In this document: positions 1-5,918 of the stretch, piece by piece
Layout of the letters: the number at the start of each line of letters is the position of its first letter
How positions within the stretch are numbered: position 1 is the stretch's first letter
NCBI GenBank assembly: GCA_007123395.1
Contig: SKLD01000166.1
Span: 1-7,604, forward strand
DNA length: 7,604 nucleotides
From: Opitutales bacterium
GTDB taxonomy: Bacteria; Verrucomicrobiota; Verrucomicrobiia; Opitutales; Oceanipulchritudinaceae
Direction: 5' to 3'
Translations under genes and position numbers: made by a program
The notes under the pieces: model-generated
Databases searched by the model: none
What the model was told of the DNA's origin: nothing
The model's input: only the letters and a program-made list of their open reading frames with translations

Positions 1-1121
1 ATCTTCTTCCAGCGCGGCTTGTTGGCCGCAGCGGCGGTGCCGCCCCCGAACACCGGCACGGGCTTGTGGTCCGCGGAGGCCGCGTAGGCGAGGCTGACCT
101 TCGCCGGATCGAAGGTGGCGCGCGCGTAGCCGGCGGCATCGAGGATGCGGCCCCAGTTGGGGTCGTTGCCGTACCATGACGATTTGACGAGGAGCGAGTT
201 GCCGATGGCTCGGGCGACGGCCTCGGCCTCGGCGCGGGAGGCCGCACCCCCGACAAGCAGTTCCACGACCTTCGTGATCTTCTCGCCGTCGCCCACGATC
301 TTCTCGGCGAGGGCATCGCAGACGAGGCGCGCGGCCTCGCGGAAGCGCGCGAGGTCCACACCCGCCGGGCGCACGCCGGACGCGCCGTTGGCGAGAAGCA
401 GGACGGTGTCATTGGTCGACATGTCGCCGTCGACCGTGATGGCGTTGAACGTGGTGTCGACCGCGTCGGTCAAGGCCTTGCGGAGCGGCGCGGGAGCGAC
501 CTTGGCGTCGGTCGCGAGAAAGGCGAGCATGGTGGCCATGCCGGGCTCGATCATGCCCGCGCCCTTGGCGATGCCGGCCACGGTGAAGGTTCCGGCGGTC
601 GTCTTGACCCGCACGGTGGCGACTTTGCAGCGTGTGTCGGAGGTGAGAATGGCATCGGCGGCGCGTTGGCCGTGGGCCGCCGTCGCACCGAGGTCCGCGC
701 CCGCGAGGGCGATGCCGCGCGCGAGCCGGTCCATGGGCAGAGCTTCGCCAATGCGTCCGGTAGAGCAGACGAAGACTTCGCCGGCTTCGCATCCGGCGGC
801 TTCGGCGGCGAGTGCCTGCATGGTAAGGGCGTCGTCGTGCCCGCGCGCGCCCGTGCAGGCGTTGGCATTGCCGCTGTTGGCAGCGACGGCCCGCACCCGC
901 TTGCCCGCCGCAAGGACGTCGCGGCAAAGGGCCACCGGCGGCGCGGCAAAGGCGTTGCGCGTGAACACACCGGCGGCAGTGGCAGGCGCATCGGACACGA
1001 CCAAGGCGACGTCGAGCCGGTCGTTGCCTTTGCCGCGGATGTCGCAGGCGGCGCCGTTTACGCGGAAGCCCGGAACGTCGGCGATGCCACGGGAGCGGGG
1101 TTGGAGACGGAGGTCGGACAT
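1..1121 (-). CDS. argJ: Bifunctional ornithine acetyltransferase / N-acetylglutamate synthase ArgJ (3' end cut by window edge)
   Basis: ArgJ transfers acetyl from N-acetylornithine to glutamate, recycling the acetyl group in arginine synthesis; many members also use acetyl-CoA. The frame is open from the ATG at 1121 to the left edge, giving 373 codons. By family length, roughly 30 C-terminal residues are missing. Family landmarks appear in order: AANSGNANACTG (about residues 80-91); CSTGRIGEALPM, with the oxyanion-hole Thr-Gly at 121-122; KGAGMIEPGMATML, where self-cleavage should fall between Ala196 and the nucleophile Thr197; ITVDGDMSTNDT; and the late SSWYGNDPNWGRI block. So it should mature into alpha and beta chains in the cytoplasm. 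The DGDMSTNDT block has Met where many homologues have Thr. It starts 47 bases after the argC stop, so the two are probably one transcript. No Shine-Dalgarno sequence is visible. Whether it is mono- or bifunctional cannot be told from sequence. Confidence 0.96.
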   Translation of the reverse strand, partial: MSDLRLQPRSRGIADVPGFRVNGAACDIRGKGNDRLDVALVVSDAPATAAGVFTRNAFAAPPVALCRDVLAAGKRVRAVAANSGNANACTGARGHDDALTMQALAAEAAGCEAGEVFVCSTGRIGEALPMDRLARGIALAGADLGATAAHGQRAADAILTSDTRCKVATVRVKTTAGTFTVAGIAKGAGMIEPGMATMLAFLATDAKVAPAPLRKALTDAVDTTFNAITVDGDMSTNDTVLLLANGASGVRPAGVDLARFREAARLVCDALAEKIVGDGEKITKVVELLVGGAASRAEAEAVARAIGNSLLVKSSWYGNDPNWGRILDAAGYARATFDPAKVSLAYAASADHKPVPVFGGGTAAAANKPRWKK

Positions 1122-1168
1122 GACGGTGGATCGGAGTTCAGCGGGCGGCGGAAGGTATGCGGAGCGGC

Positions 1169-2191
1169 CTAAAGCAGCCCGCTCGTCTCGGGCAGGCCGA
1201 AGAGCCGGTTGCAGATCTGCACGGCCTGCCCGCCCGCCCCCTTCAAGAGGTTGTCGATTACGCTGGTGAGGACAAACGCGCCTGTGCGCTCGTCATGCAC
1301 GATGGATAGATCGCAGCGGTTGGTGTGGACGACGTTGCGCGTGTCCGGAAAGGTGCCCGACAGCAGCACCCGCACAAAGGGCGCGTCGGCATAGGCCGCG
1401 CGCAGCGCTTCCTCAGCATCGGTAAGGCTGCCCGCCGCCCGCGCCACAACGGTGGTGGCAATACCCCGCGGCATGGGAACGAGGTGCGGCGTGAACTGCA
1501 CGACAACGTCGCGCCCGGCGGCGGCGCCGAGCTGCTCCTCGATTTCGGAGAGGTGGCGGTGGCGCGGCGCGCCGTAGGCGACGACGCTGCTGTCCCGCTC
1601 GCAGTAGCTGTAGAAGGCGGTGGCCTTGCGCCCGGCGCCGGAGACCCCGCTCACGCTGTTGATCACGATGCCCTCCGCCTCGACAAGGCCCGCGCGCAGG
1701 AGCGGGACCAAGGGCAGTTGCACACTCGTCGGGTAGCAGCCCGGACAGGCAATGAGCCGGGAGGATTCCCATCCGCGCGCGGCCAGCTCCGGCAGCACGT
1801 AGGGCGCGGCGGCGAGCAACTCTGGATCGGGATGATCCGCCCCGTAGTAGCTCGCATACACGGCGGGATCCCCCAGCCGGAAGTCCGCGCTCAAATCGAT
1901 GACACGCACCCCGGCATCGTAGAGCGGGCGCGCGAACCCCGCCGCCACACCGTGCGGCAAAGCGAGAAAGACGACATCCGCCCCGGCTTCCGCGAGGGCA
2001 CTTGGATCCGCCGCGCAAAAGACGAGGCCGCCCGGCAAGTCGCCGAGCCCCGGCATCGCTTCGCCGATGGGCCGCCCCGCCTCCGAGCGCGAGGCGACAA
2101 AGGCGATCTCCGCCTCCGGATGGCGGGCAATGAGCCGCACGAGCGCCTCGCCGGAGTATCCGGTGGCGCCGATGATGCCTGCTTTGATCAT
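1169..2191 (-). CDS. argC: N-acetyl-gamma-glutamyl-phosphate reductase ArgC
   Basis: ArgC catalyses the NADPH-dependent reduction of N-acetyl-gamma-glutamyl phosphate to the semialdehyde, the third step of arginine synthesis. The chosen ATG at 2191 gives 340 residues starting MIKAGIIGATGYSGEALVRL, with the nucleotide-binding GATGYSG at residues 8-14. A longer frame opens at 2278, but its extra 29 residues run back through the upstream terminator hairpin and resemble no family sequence. The catalytic cysteine is Cys152 in ACPGCYPTS. Other family blocks are SADFRL (about 101-106), SGVSGAGRKAT (about 181-191), HRHLSEIEEQ (211-220, with candidate catalytic histidines) and FTPHLVPMPRGI (233-244). 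The product is cytoplasmic. Only a weak GAG-containing Shine-Dalgarno precedes the start. The gene lies downstream of rplM-rpsI but beyond their hairpin terminator, and upstream of argJ. Identification is secure. Confidence 0.97.
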   Translation of the reverse strand: MIKAGIIGATGYSGEALVRLIARHPEAEIAFVASRSEAGRPIGEAMPGLGDLPGGLVFCAADPSALAEAGADVVFLALPHGVAAGFARPLYDAGVRVIDLSADFRLGDPAVYASYYGADHPDPELLAAAPYVLPELAARGWESSRLIACPGCYPTSVQLPLVPLLRAGLVEAEGIVINSVSGVSGAGRKATAFYSYCERDSSVVAYGAPRHRHLSEIEEQLGAAAGRDVVVQFTPHLVPMPRGIATTVVARAAGSLTDAEEALRAAYADAPFVRVLLSGTFPDTRNVVHTNRCDLSIVHDERTGAFVLTSVIDNLLKGAGGQAVQICNRLFGLPETSGLL

Positions 2192-2217
2192 ATTCGTCTC
2201 AGTCTTGGCGGAAATTT

Positions 2218-2276
2218 GGAAAAAAGAAAGCCCTTCCCCCGCACCGGGCACTCGCGCACCAGGGAGAGGGAAGGGC
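2218..2276 (-). terminator. Intrinsic terminator after rpsI, upstream of argC
   Basis: A perfect 9-bp stem (GCCCTTCCC at 2230-2238 with GGGAAGGGC at 2268-2276) has a long 29-base loop. On the minus strand it is followed by TTTCTTTTTTCC at 2229-2218. It begins 26 bases after the rpsI stop, so it should end the rplM-rpsI transcript. The T-run ends only about 26 bases before the argC ATG. The long loop may make it leaky. Confidence 0.75.
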
Positions 2277-2302
2277 AAAAGGGAAGACCCTGGAACGGGA
2301 AA

Positions 2303-2710
2303 TTAACGCTTGCTGAACTGGAATCGCTTGCGCGCGCCGGGCTGGCCCGCCTTCTTGCGTTCGCGGCGGCGCGGGTCACGCTTGAGGTGCCCGGCCTTCT
2401 TCAGATTGCCGCGCAGCTCCGCGTCGTGCTTCACGAGCGCACGCGCGATGGCAAGAGCGATGGCGGTCGCCTGTCCGTGCTTGCCGCCGCCGATAGCGCG
2501 GGCCGCGACGTCAAATTGGTCTCGCACCTCGGCTGTCTGCAGGGGTGCGGAGGCTTCGGAGACGAGCGCCTCGGAGCCGAAATACTCTTCGACATTCAGG
2601 CCGTTGACGGTGAAGACACCGGTGCCGGAAGTGCTCAGGCGCGCGCGCGCCGAAGCCGTCTTGCGGCGGCCGGTGCCGAGAAGAAGGGGTGTCGCGGTTT
2701 CAGTGGTCAT
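2303..2710 (-). CDS. rpsI: Small ribosomal subunit protein S9 (uS9)
   Basis: S9 is a 30S-subunit protein whose basic C-terminal tail reaches towards the decoding centre and contacts P-site tRNA. The 135-residue product has the family pattern: GTGRRKTASARARL near residues 12-25, TVNGLNVEEYF about 34-44, the AIGGGKHGQATAIALAIARAL block around 92-112, and the diagnostic very basic tail LKRDPRRRERKKAGQPGARKRFQFSKR, shown here by its start and end (LKRDPRRRER, FQFSKR). Length is typical for the family. It follows rplM by 26 bases, the standard L13-S9 pairing found across bacteria, and no Shine-Dalgarno is evident. A terminator hairpin follows directly. Nothing is odd except the neighbouring argC-argJ genes. 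Confidence 0.98.
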   Translation of the reverse strand: MTTETATPLLLGTGRRKTASARARLSTSGTGVFTVNGLNVEEYFGSEALVSEASAPLQTAEVRDQFDVAARAIGGGKHGQATAIALAIARALVKHDAELRGNLKKAGHLKRDPRRRERKKAGQPGARKRFQFSKR

Positions 2711-2736
2711 GCAACAAATCGAAATCGGGTGAAAAA

Positions 2737-3165
2737 TCAGATGGCGAGGGGCTCCGGCTGCTGCGCGGCGTGCGGGTGCTCCGTGCCGGCGTAAACCTTG
2801 AGCTTCTTGAGTTGGGCGCGGCCGAGGCGGTTGCGCGGCAGCATGCCCTTCACGGCATGGGTGATAACGAACTCCGGGCGACGATCACGGAACTCTTTGA
2901 GGGAAACGCGGTATTCGTTGCCTTTGTAGCCGCTGTAGAACATATACGACTTGTCCGTCTCCTTACGCCCGGTCACGGCCACTTTGTCGGCGTTGATCAC
3001 GACAACGAAGTCCCCTGTGTCCACGTGGGGCGTGTAGGTCGGGCGCCGGCGCCCGCGCAGGGTGTTGGCGATCTCCACGGCGAGGCGGCCCAGCACTTTG
3101 CCGGACGCATCCACCACATACCACTTCGGATCTACATCCGCTTGCTTGGCCAAATAGGTTTTCAT
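2737..3165 (-). CDS. rplM: Large ribosomal subunit protein L13 (uL13)
   Basis: L13 is an early-assembling 50S-subunit protein. The 142-residue product begins MKTYLAKQADVDPKWYVVDA, continues with GKVLGRLA, HVDTGDFVVVINADKVAVTGRK and YMFYSGYKGN, and carries the L13 signature around residues 107-128 (HAVKGMLPRNRLGRAQLKKL). It ends with the usual LKVYAGTEHPH block. The start at 3165 matches the normal bacterial N-terminus, and the length equals that of typical homologues. It is first in the L13-S9 operon, with rpsI beginning 26 bases after its stop. The 67 bases between it and the preceding terminator T-run must hold its promoter, where an exact TTGACA is seen. There is no recognisable Shine-Dalgarno before the ATG. 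Confidence 0.98.
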   Translation of the reverse strand: MKTYLAKQADVDPKWYVVDASGKVLGRLAVEIANTLRGRRRPTYTPHVDTGDFVVVINADKVAVTGRKETDKSYMFYSGYKGNEYRVSLKEFRDRRPEFVITHAVKGMLPRNRLGRAQLKKLKVYAGTEHPHAAQQPEPLAI

Positions 3166-3182
3166 GACGAGAAAAACCGGAG

Positions 3183-3211
3183 AGAGAAGATCGCCGGCGT
3201 GCCCCTGTCAA
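3183..3211 (-). promoter_or_regulatory. rplM: Candidate promoter for rplM-rpsI
   Basis: On the minus strand an exact TTGACA (3211-3206) lies just after the upstream gene's terminator. The hexamer 17 bases further on is TTCTCT (3188-3183), a poor -10. The placement would leave a leader of only about 10-15 bases before the rplM ATG. Position supports a promoter here because the upstream gene is terminated, but the -10 assignment is weak. Confidence 0.3.
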
Positions 3212-3225
3212 TCCTTTCATCGACG

Positions 3226-3258
3226 AAAAAAACCCGCGCCCTTCAGAAAGGGCGCGGG
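3226..3258 (-). terminator. Strong intrinsic terminator of the outer-membrane protein gene
   Basis: A perfect 11-bp GC-rich stem (CCCGCGCCCTT at 3233-3243 with AAGGGCGCGGG at 3248-3258) is closed by a 4-base loop. On the minus strand it is followed at once by seven T residues (3232-3226). It lies 45 bases past the stop of the 3304-3996 gene, and its polarity shows that it ends that transcript and insulates rplM. Confidence 0.9.
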
Positions 3259-3303
3259 CCGTTGGATTTCTAATTCAATAGGTTGCTTAATGCGGCTTGG
3301 CAA

Positions 3304-3996
3304 TTAGAAGCCGGCGGAAACGGACAGACCGTAGTAGAACCGGTTGTCTCTGTCGCGCAACATCAGCTTTTCGTCCGCCCATGACCAACCCACGCTGGCC
3401 GTGGCCGAAACGTAGTCGTTGAACGAATAGGTGAACCCGGCGTTGACGCCAACATACCAGTAGTTTTCTTCATCTTTGATGTCCACATAACCAAGATACA
3501 CACCTAGATCGAAGGTAGTATCCAAGGCCACTTCCCAGCTGTCGCCACCGGAAACCTCGATTGTCCAGGACTTCAGATCGAAGTCACGGAAGAGATAAAC
3601 GGCGGGCGTGAACGGAACCTCGAAAGCCACGCCACCGTAAATCTCAAAGGTGTTCACGTCGCTGTCGAAGAACTTGTCCTGCGCATCCGGGAACGTGTAG
3701 TAGGTGAAGCCGACATCAGCGCTGAGCATCTCCGAGATACCCCAGCTGTAACCAGCGTAGAAGTCCACTTCGTTATCATACTCATGGTTGGCCGGGAGAG
3801 CTGCCCAGATGCCGGCGTAGAACCCGGCGACCTCGAAGTCGAGGCTCGGCATGAACGTCTCATCGGCAAACTGTGCTCCACGGAACACGTAAGAGGATTG
3901 CCATTCCCACGTCGTGGTCACGGAGATATCCTCTTGGGCGTTGATTGCGCTAAAACCGGCAGCCGAAGCCGCAAGGATTGCTATCGTCTTTTTCAT
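3304..3996 (-). CDS. TorF-family-like putative porin / outer-membrane beta-barrel protein
   Basis: The 230-residue product starts with a Sec signal peptide (MKKTIAILAASAAGFSAINA, likely cut after Ala20). It continues as alternating aromatic and polar beta strands rich in Tyr, Trp, Phe and Asp, and ends in a terminal Phe (YYGLSVSAGF), the usual outer-membrane assembly signal. The opening SSYVFRGAQFADETF, then GFYAGIW, VDFYAGYSWG and DVGFTYYTFPDA, resemble the family annotated as TorF putative porins (TIGR02001 / Gcw_chp), so an 8-12-strand outer-membrane barrel is likely. No substrate can be named; proposed transport roles for the family are not testable here. The gene is monocistronic, with a divergent promoter region upstream and a strong terminator downstream. 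It is visibly less GC-rich than its neighbours, consistent with an abundant, selected envelope protein or a different codon bias. The start follows from the signal peptide. Confidence 0.8.
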   Translation of the reverse strand: MKKTIAILAASAAGFSAINAQEDISVTTTWEWQSSYVFRGAQFADETFMPSLDFEVAGFYAGIWAALPANHEYDNEVDFYAGYSWGISEMLSADVGFTYYTFPDAQDKFFDSDVNTFEIYGGVAFEVPFTPAVYLFRDFDLKSWTIEVSGGDSWEVALDTTFDLGVYLGYVDIKDEENYWYVGVNAGFTYSFNDYVSATASVGWSWADEKLMLRDRDNRFYYGLSVSAGF

Positions 3997-4300
3997 TATT
4001 TTCAGTCTGTAGTATAGGTTGTGCTTTCTAAGAAAGCGGGAGGGACAATGAAAATCCTTTCCGCCTTGTCAAGAAACTCCGCCGGAAATAAAGCGGATTT
4101 CACGCCAACTATTACTCGCCGCAGGAATTTTTGTCGATAATTTCCCTTTGGACCGGGGATCAAGCGACTCCCGCCGCCTCTGATGCGCCCCTTCGGACAT
4201 TGCGGATACCTTTTCGGTTGATAATCGGAAGGCCTGAGGCTTTAGTCTCCACCAGAATTTACGACCACCGCGCGACCATCCACTGATCAAAAACTTTCCA
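3997..4300. other. Divergent intergenic region between the porin-like gene and transaldolase
   Basis: This 304-base region is AT-richer than the flanking coding DNA and must carry promoters in both directions. The minus-strand side holds a TATACT box and a 15-base inverted repeat (4011-4037). It also has an exact TTGACA (4072-4067) whose best-spaced -10 (CATTGT or ATTGTC) is poor. On the plus side, GATAAT occurs at 4136-4141 and 4220-4225, either of which could be a talB -10, but neither has a good -35. A short GCCTGAGGC palindrome lies at 4232-4240. No open frame with family resemblance and no RNA gene was recognised. Confidence 0.6.
4011..4039 (-). promoter_or_regulatory. Candidate promoter with an operator-like inverted repeat for the porin-like gene
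   Basis: A TATACT box (minus strand, 4016-4011) lies 14 bases before the ATG and would give a very short leader. Immediately upstream is a perfect inverted repeat, GCTTTCT-A-AGAAAGC (4023-4037), which occupies the spacer and part of the -35 position. No good -35 matches this -10, which would fit an activator- or repressor-controlled promoter. The regulator is unknown. Confidence 0.35.
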
Positions 4301-5278
4301 ATGACAACAACATCCGCTCTCACGCAACTCGACCAGTTAAAGAAAATGACCACCGTGGTGGCTGACACCGGTGACATTGAAGCCATGCGTGCCTATGAAC
4401 CCTGCGACGCCACAACCAATCCCACCCTGATCCTCAAGGCCGTGCAGATGGATGCCTACAGCGCACTGCTCGAACGAGCCGTGGCCAAAGCGGAGAAAAC
4501 CGGCCTGCACGGAAAGGCGCTGACCGACGCAGTCATCGAGCGCCTCCTCGTCGAATTCGGTGTCGAAATCCTCAAGATCATCCCCGGTCGTGTCTCCACC
4601 GAGATCGACGCCCGCCTCTCCTTCGACACAGAGACCACCGTCGAGCGTGCGAGGGAGATCATTCGCCTCTATGCCGAACAGGGTGTCGAGCGCGAGCGCG
4701 TCCTCATCAAGATCGCCTCCACATGGGAAGGCCTCGCCGCCGCGCGCATTCTTGAGAAAGAGGACATCCACTGCAACCTCACCCTGCTCTTCTCACTCGC
4801 CCAAGCCGTCGTCGCGGCGGAGGGCGGCATCACCCTCATCAGTCCCTTTGTCGGGCGCATCCTCGACTGGTACAAGAAAGAGACCGGCAAGGATTACAGC
4901 GCCGAGGAGGATCCGGGAGTGCAGTCGGTCATCAGCATCTATAATTACTACAAGCACTTCGGCTACAAGACGGAGGTTATGGGCGCGAGCTTTCGAAACG
5001 CCGGCGAAATCCTCGCCCTCGCGGGGTGCGACCTCCTCACCATCAGCCCCGATCTCCTCGCCGAGTTGCGCGGGAGCGAGCAACCCGTGGAACGCAAGCT
5101 CAGCCCCGAGGCCGCCGCCGCCAAGCCCCTCCAACGCCTCGAACTGGACGAAAAGACCTTCCGCTGGCACCTCAACGAGGATCCCATGGCGACCGACAAG
5201 CTCGCCGACGGCATCCGCCGCTTCGCCGCCGATACCGAAGCCCTCGCCGACATCATCGAACGCGAAGTCATCGACTGA
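4301..5278 (+). CDS. tal: Transaldolase (TalB type)
   Basis: Transaldolase moves a dihydroxyacetone unit from sedoheptulose 7-phosphate to glyceraldehyde 3-phosphate in the cytoplasmic non-oxidative pentose phosphate pathway. The product is 325 residues, close to the roughly 317 of E. coli TalB, with a short extra N-terminus. The Schiff-base lysine is Lys137 in VLIKIASTWEG. Other matching active-site residues are Asp22 (VVADTGD), Asn40 (DATTNPTLIL), Glu101 (GRVSTEIDARLSFD), Arg186 (SPFVGRI) and Arg232 (GASFRN), the last two binding phosphate in the family. These features and the length mark the classical TalB subfamily rather than the short fructose-6-phosphate aldolase type. The start at 4301 is upstream of the conserved core with no Shine-Dalgarno; an in-frame Met at residue 16 is a less likely alternative. 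A Dabb-domain gene follows 8 bases after the stop. Confidence 0.97.
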   Translation: MTTTSALTQLDQLKKMTTVVADTGDIEAMRAYEPCDATTNPTLILKAVQMDAYSALLERAVAKAEKTGLHGKALTDAVIERLLVEFGVEILKIIPGRVSTEIDARLSFDTETTVERAREIIRLYAEQGVERERVLIKIASTWEGLAAARILEKEDIHCNLTLLFSLAQAVVAAEGGITLISPFVGRILDWYKKETGKDYSAEEDPGVQSVISIYNYYKHFGYKTEVMGASFRNAGEILALAGCDLLTISPDLLAELRGSEQPVERKLSPEAAAAKPLQRLELDEKTFRWHLNEDPMATDKLADGIRRFAADTEALADIIEREVID

Positions 5279-5286
5279 CCCTCTCC

Positions 5287-5589
5287 ATGCTCCGACACAT
5301 CGTCTTCTTCCGCCTCAAGGACACACCCGACGGCAAATCCGCCGCCGACAACGCCGCCGAACTGAAACGCCGACTCGAAGCCCTGCCCCCGCGCATCCCC
5401 GAGATCCGCTCGCTCGAAGCGGGGCTAGACGTGCTCCACGGCGACGCCTCTTACGACCTCGCTCTAACCGTCGACCTTGACGACCTCGACGCCCTCGAAC
5501 GTTACCGGGTCCACCCCGACCACCAGAAGGTCGTCGAATTCGTGAAAGAAGTCACCTCCGCCCGCGCCGCTGTCGATTACAAACGGTAG
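5287..5589 (+). CDS. Dabb (stress-responsive alpha/beta barrel) family protein
   Basis: This 100-residue protein consists of one dimeric alpha/beta-barrel (Dabb, PF07876) domain. It opens MLRHIVFFRLKD, has SYDLALTVDLDDLDALERYR in the middle, and ends with the typical VHPDHQKVVEFVKEV followed by AAVDYKR. Members form ferredoxin-like homodimers with a cleft; a few act as cyclases or bind small hydrophobic ligands, but most bacterial ones are uncharacterised and no reaction is assigned here. The ATG at 5287 lies 8 bases after the transaldolase stop and begins at the conserved LRHIVFF strand. A longer in-frame opening from 5026 overlaps talB and reads as arginine/proline-rich shadow sequence, so it was rejected. 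Co-transcription with talB is very likely. A 40-bp repeat array starts 6 bases after its stop. Confidence 0.88.
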   Translation: MLRHIVFFRLKDTPDGKSAADNAAELKRRLEALPPRIPEIRSLEAGLDVLHGDASYDLALTVDLDDLDALERYRVHPDHQKVVEFVKEVTSARAAVDYKR

Positions 5590-5918
5590 CCGCGCGGAGA
5601 GCGGACATTCCTGCCCGCGGCAGCGGCAACCACCCGGAGCACGGACACTCCTGCCCGCGGCAGCGGCAACCACCCGGAGAGCGGACATTCCTGCCCGCGG
5701 CAGCGGCAACCACCCGGAGCACGGACACTCCTGCCCGCGCCCAACCGCGCAACGGAGCACGGACATTCCTGTCCGTGTAGGGTTGGTGAGAGACCACCAC
5801 TGACCGGAATTTTGCCGAAACCCAAAGAAGACGGACAGAATTCAGGCGTTCGGCTCCCGCCCGGCCAACCGCCGTCAGCACGCCGAACGGCACCGGGCCC
5901 CATCGAAGCTCCGCCGTC
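5590..5918. other. Convergent intergenic region with the repeat array and an inverted repeat
   Basis: The first 190 bases are filled by tandem hairpin repeats. The remainder holds a degenerate piece resembling the repeat core (ACGGACAGAATTC near 5831-5843) and an 8-bp inverted repeat, CGTTCGGC at 5847-5854 with GCCGAACG at 5882-5889, with a 27-base loop. No T-run follows that stem on either strand. Open frames here are repeat-derived and look non-coding. Confidence 0.7.
5595..5777. repeat. Tandem array of 40-bp hairpin repeats, alternating A/B variants
   Basis: Units start at 5595, 5635, 5675, 5715 and 5753. Units 1 and 3 are identical over 40 bases. Unit 2 differs from them at three positions (6, 7 and 14), and unit 4 shares its first 25 bases with unit 2 before diverging (38 bases). 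Unit 5 keeps only the first half (about 25 bases). The common part is CGGAG, then RCGGACAYTCCTGCCCGCG, then a GGCAACCACC tail. Each unit folds on itself around TTCC or CTCC. Unit 5 is a perfect palindrome, CACGGACATTCCTGTCCGTG (8-bp stem, 4-base loop, 5758-5777). Units 1-4 have one or two mismatches in the stem. Unit length is not a multiple of three, so minus-strand frames here cycle through GQECP, AGMSAL and GRNVRS-like text. Confidence 0.93.

Noticed and set aside
145..1269. 374-codon plus-strand open frame opposite argJ
   Set aside because: The minus strand encodes clear ArgJ with its cleavage motif; the opposite frame is Ser/Arg/Ala-rich and without recognisable sequence.
2192..2278. N-terminally extended argC start at 2278
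   Set aside because: The 29 extra residues are translated from the terminator hairpin and T-run, and the conserved ArgC N-terminus begins exactly at the ATG at 2191.
1325..2794. 489-codon plus-strand open frame across argC and rpsI
   Set aside because: It is antisense to two certain genes plus their terminator and has low-complexity Arg/Gly/Ala composition with no family blocks; a typical shadow in GC-rich DNA.
4067..4072. Exact TTGACA as the main -35 of the porin-like gene
   Set aside because: At 16-17 base spacing the -10 is only CATTGT or ATTGTC; the better TATACT is about 50 bases away, so it was kept only as an alternative.
4069..4386. 105-codon minus-strand open frame in the divergent promoter region
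   Set aside because: It overlaps the transaldolase start and both promoter regions and shows no conserved features.
5595..5777. CRISPR-like array
   Set aside because: The repeats are directly contiguous with no variable spacers, units are of two alternating variants, and no cas genes are present.
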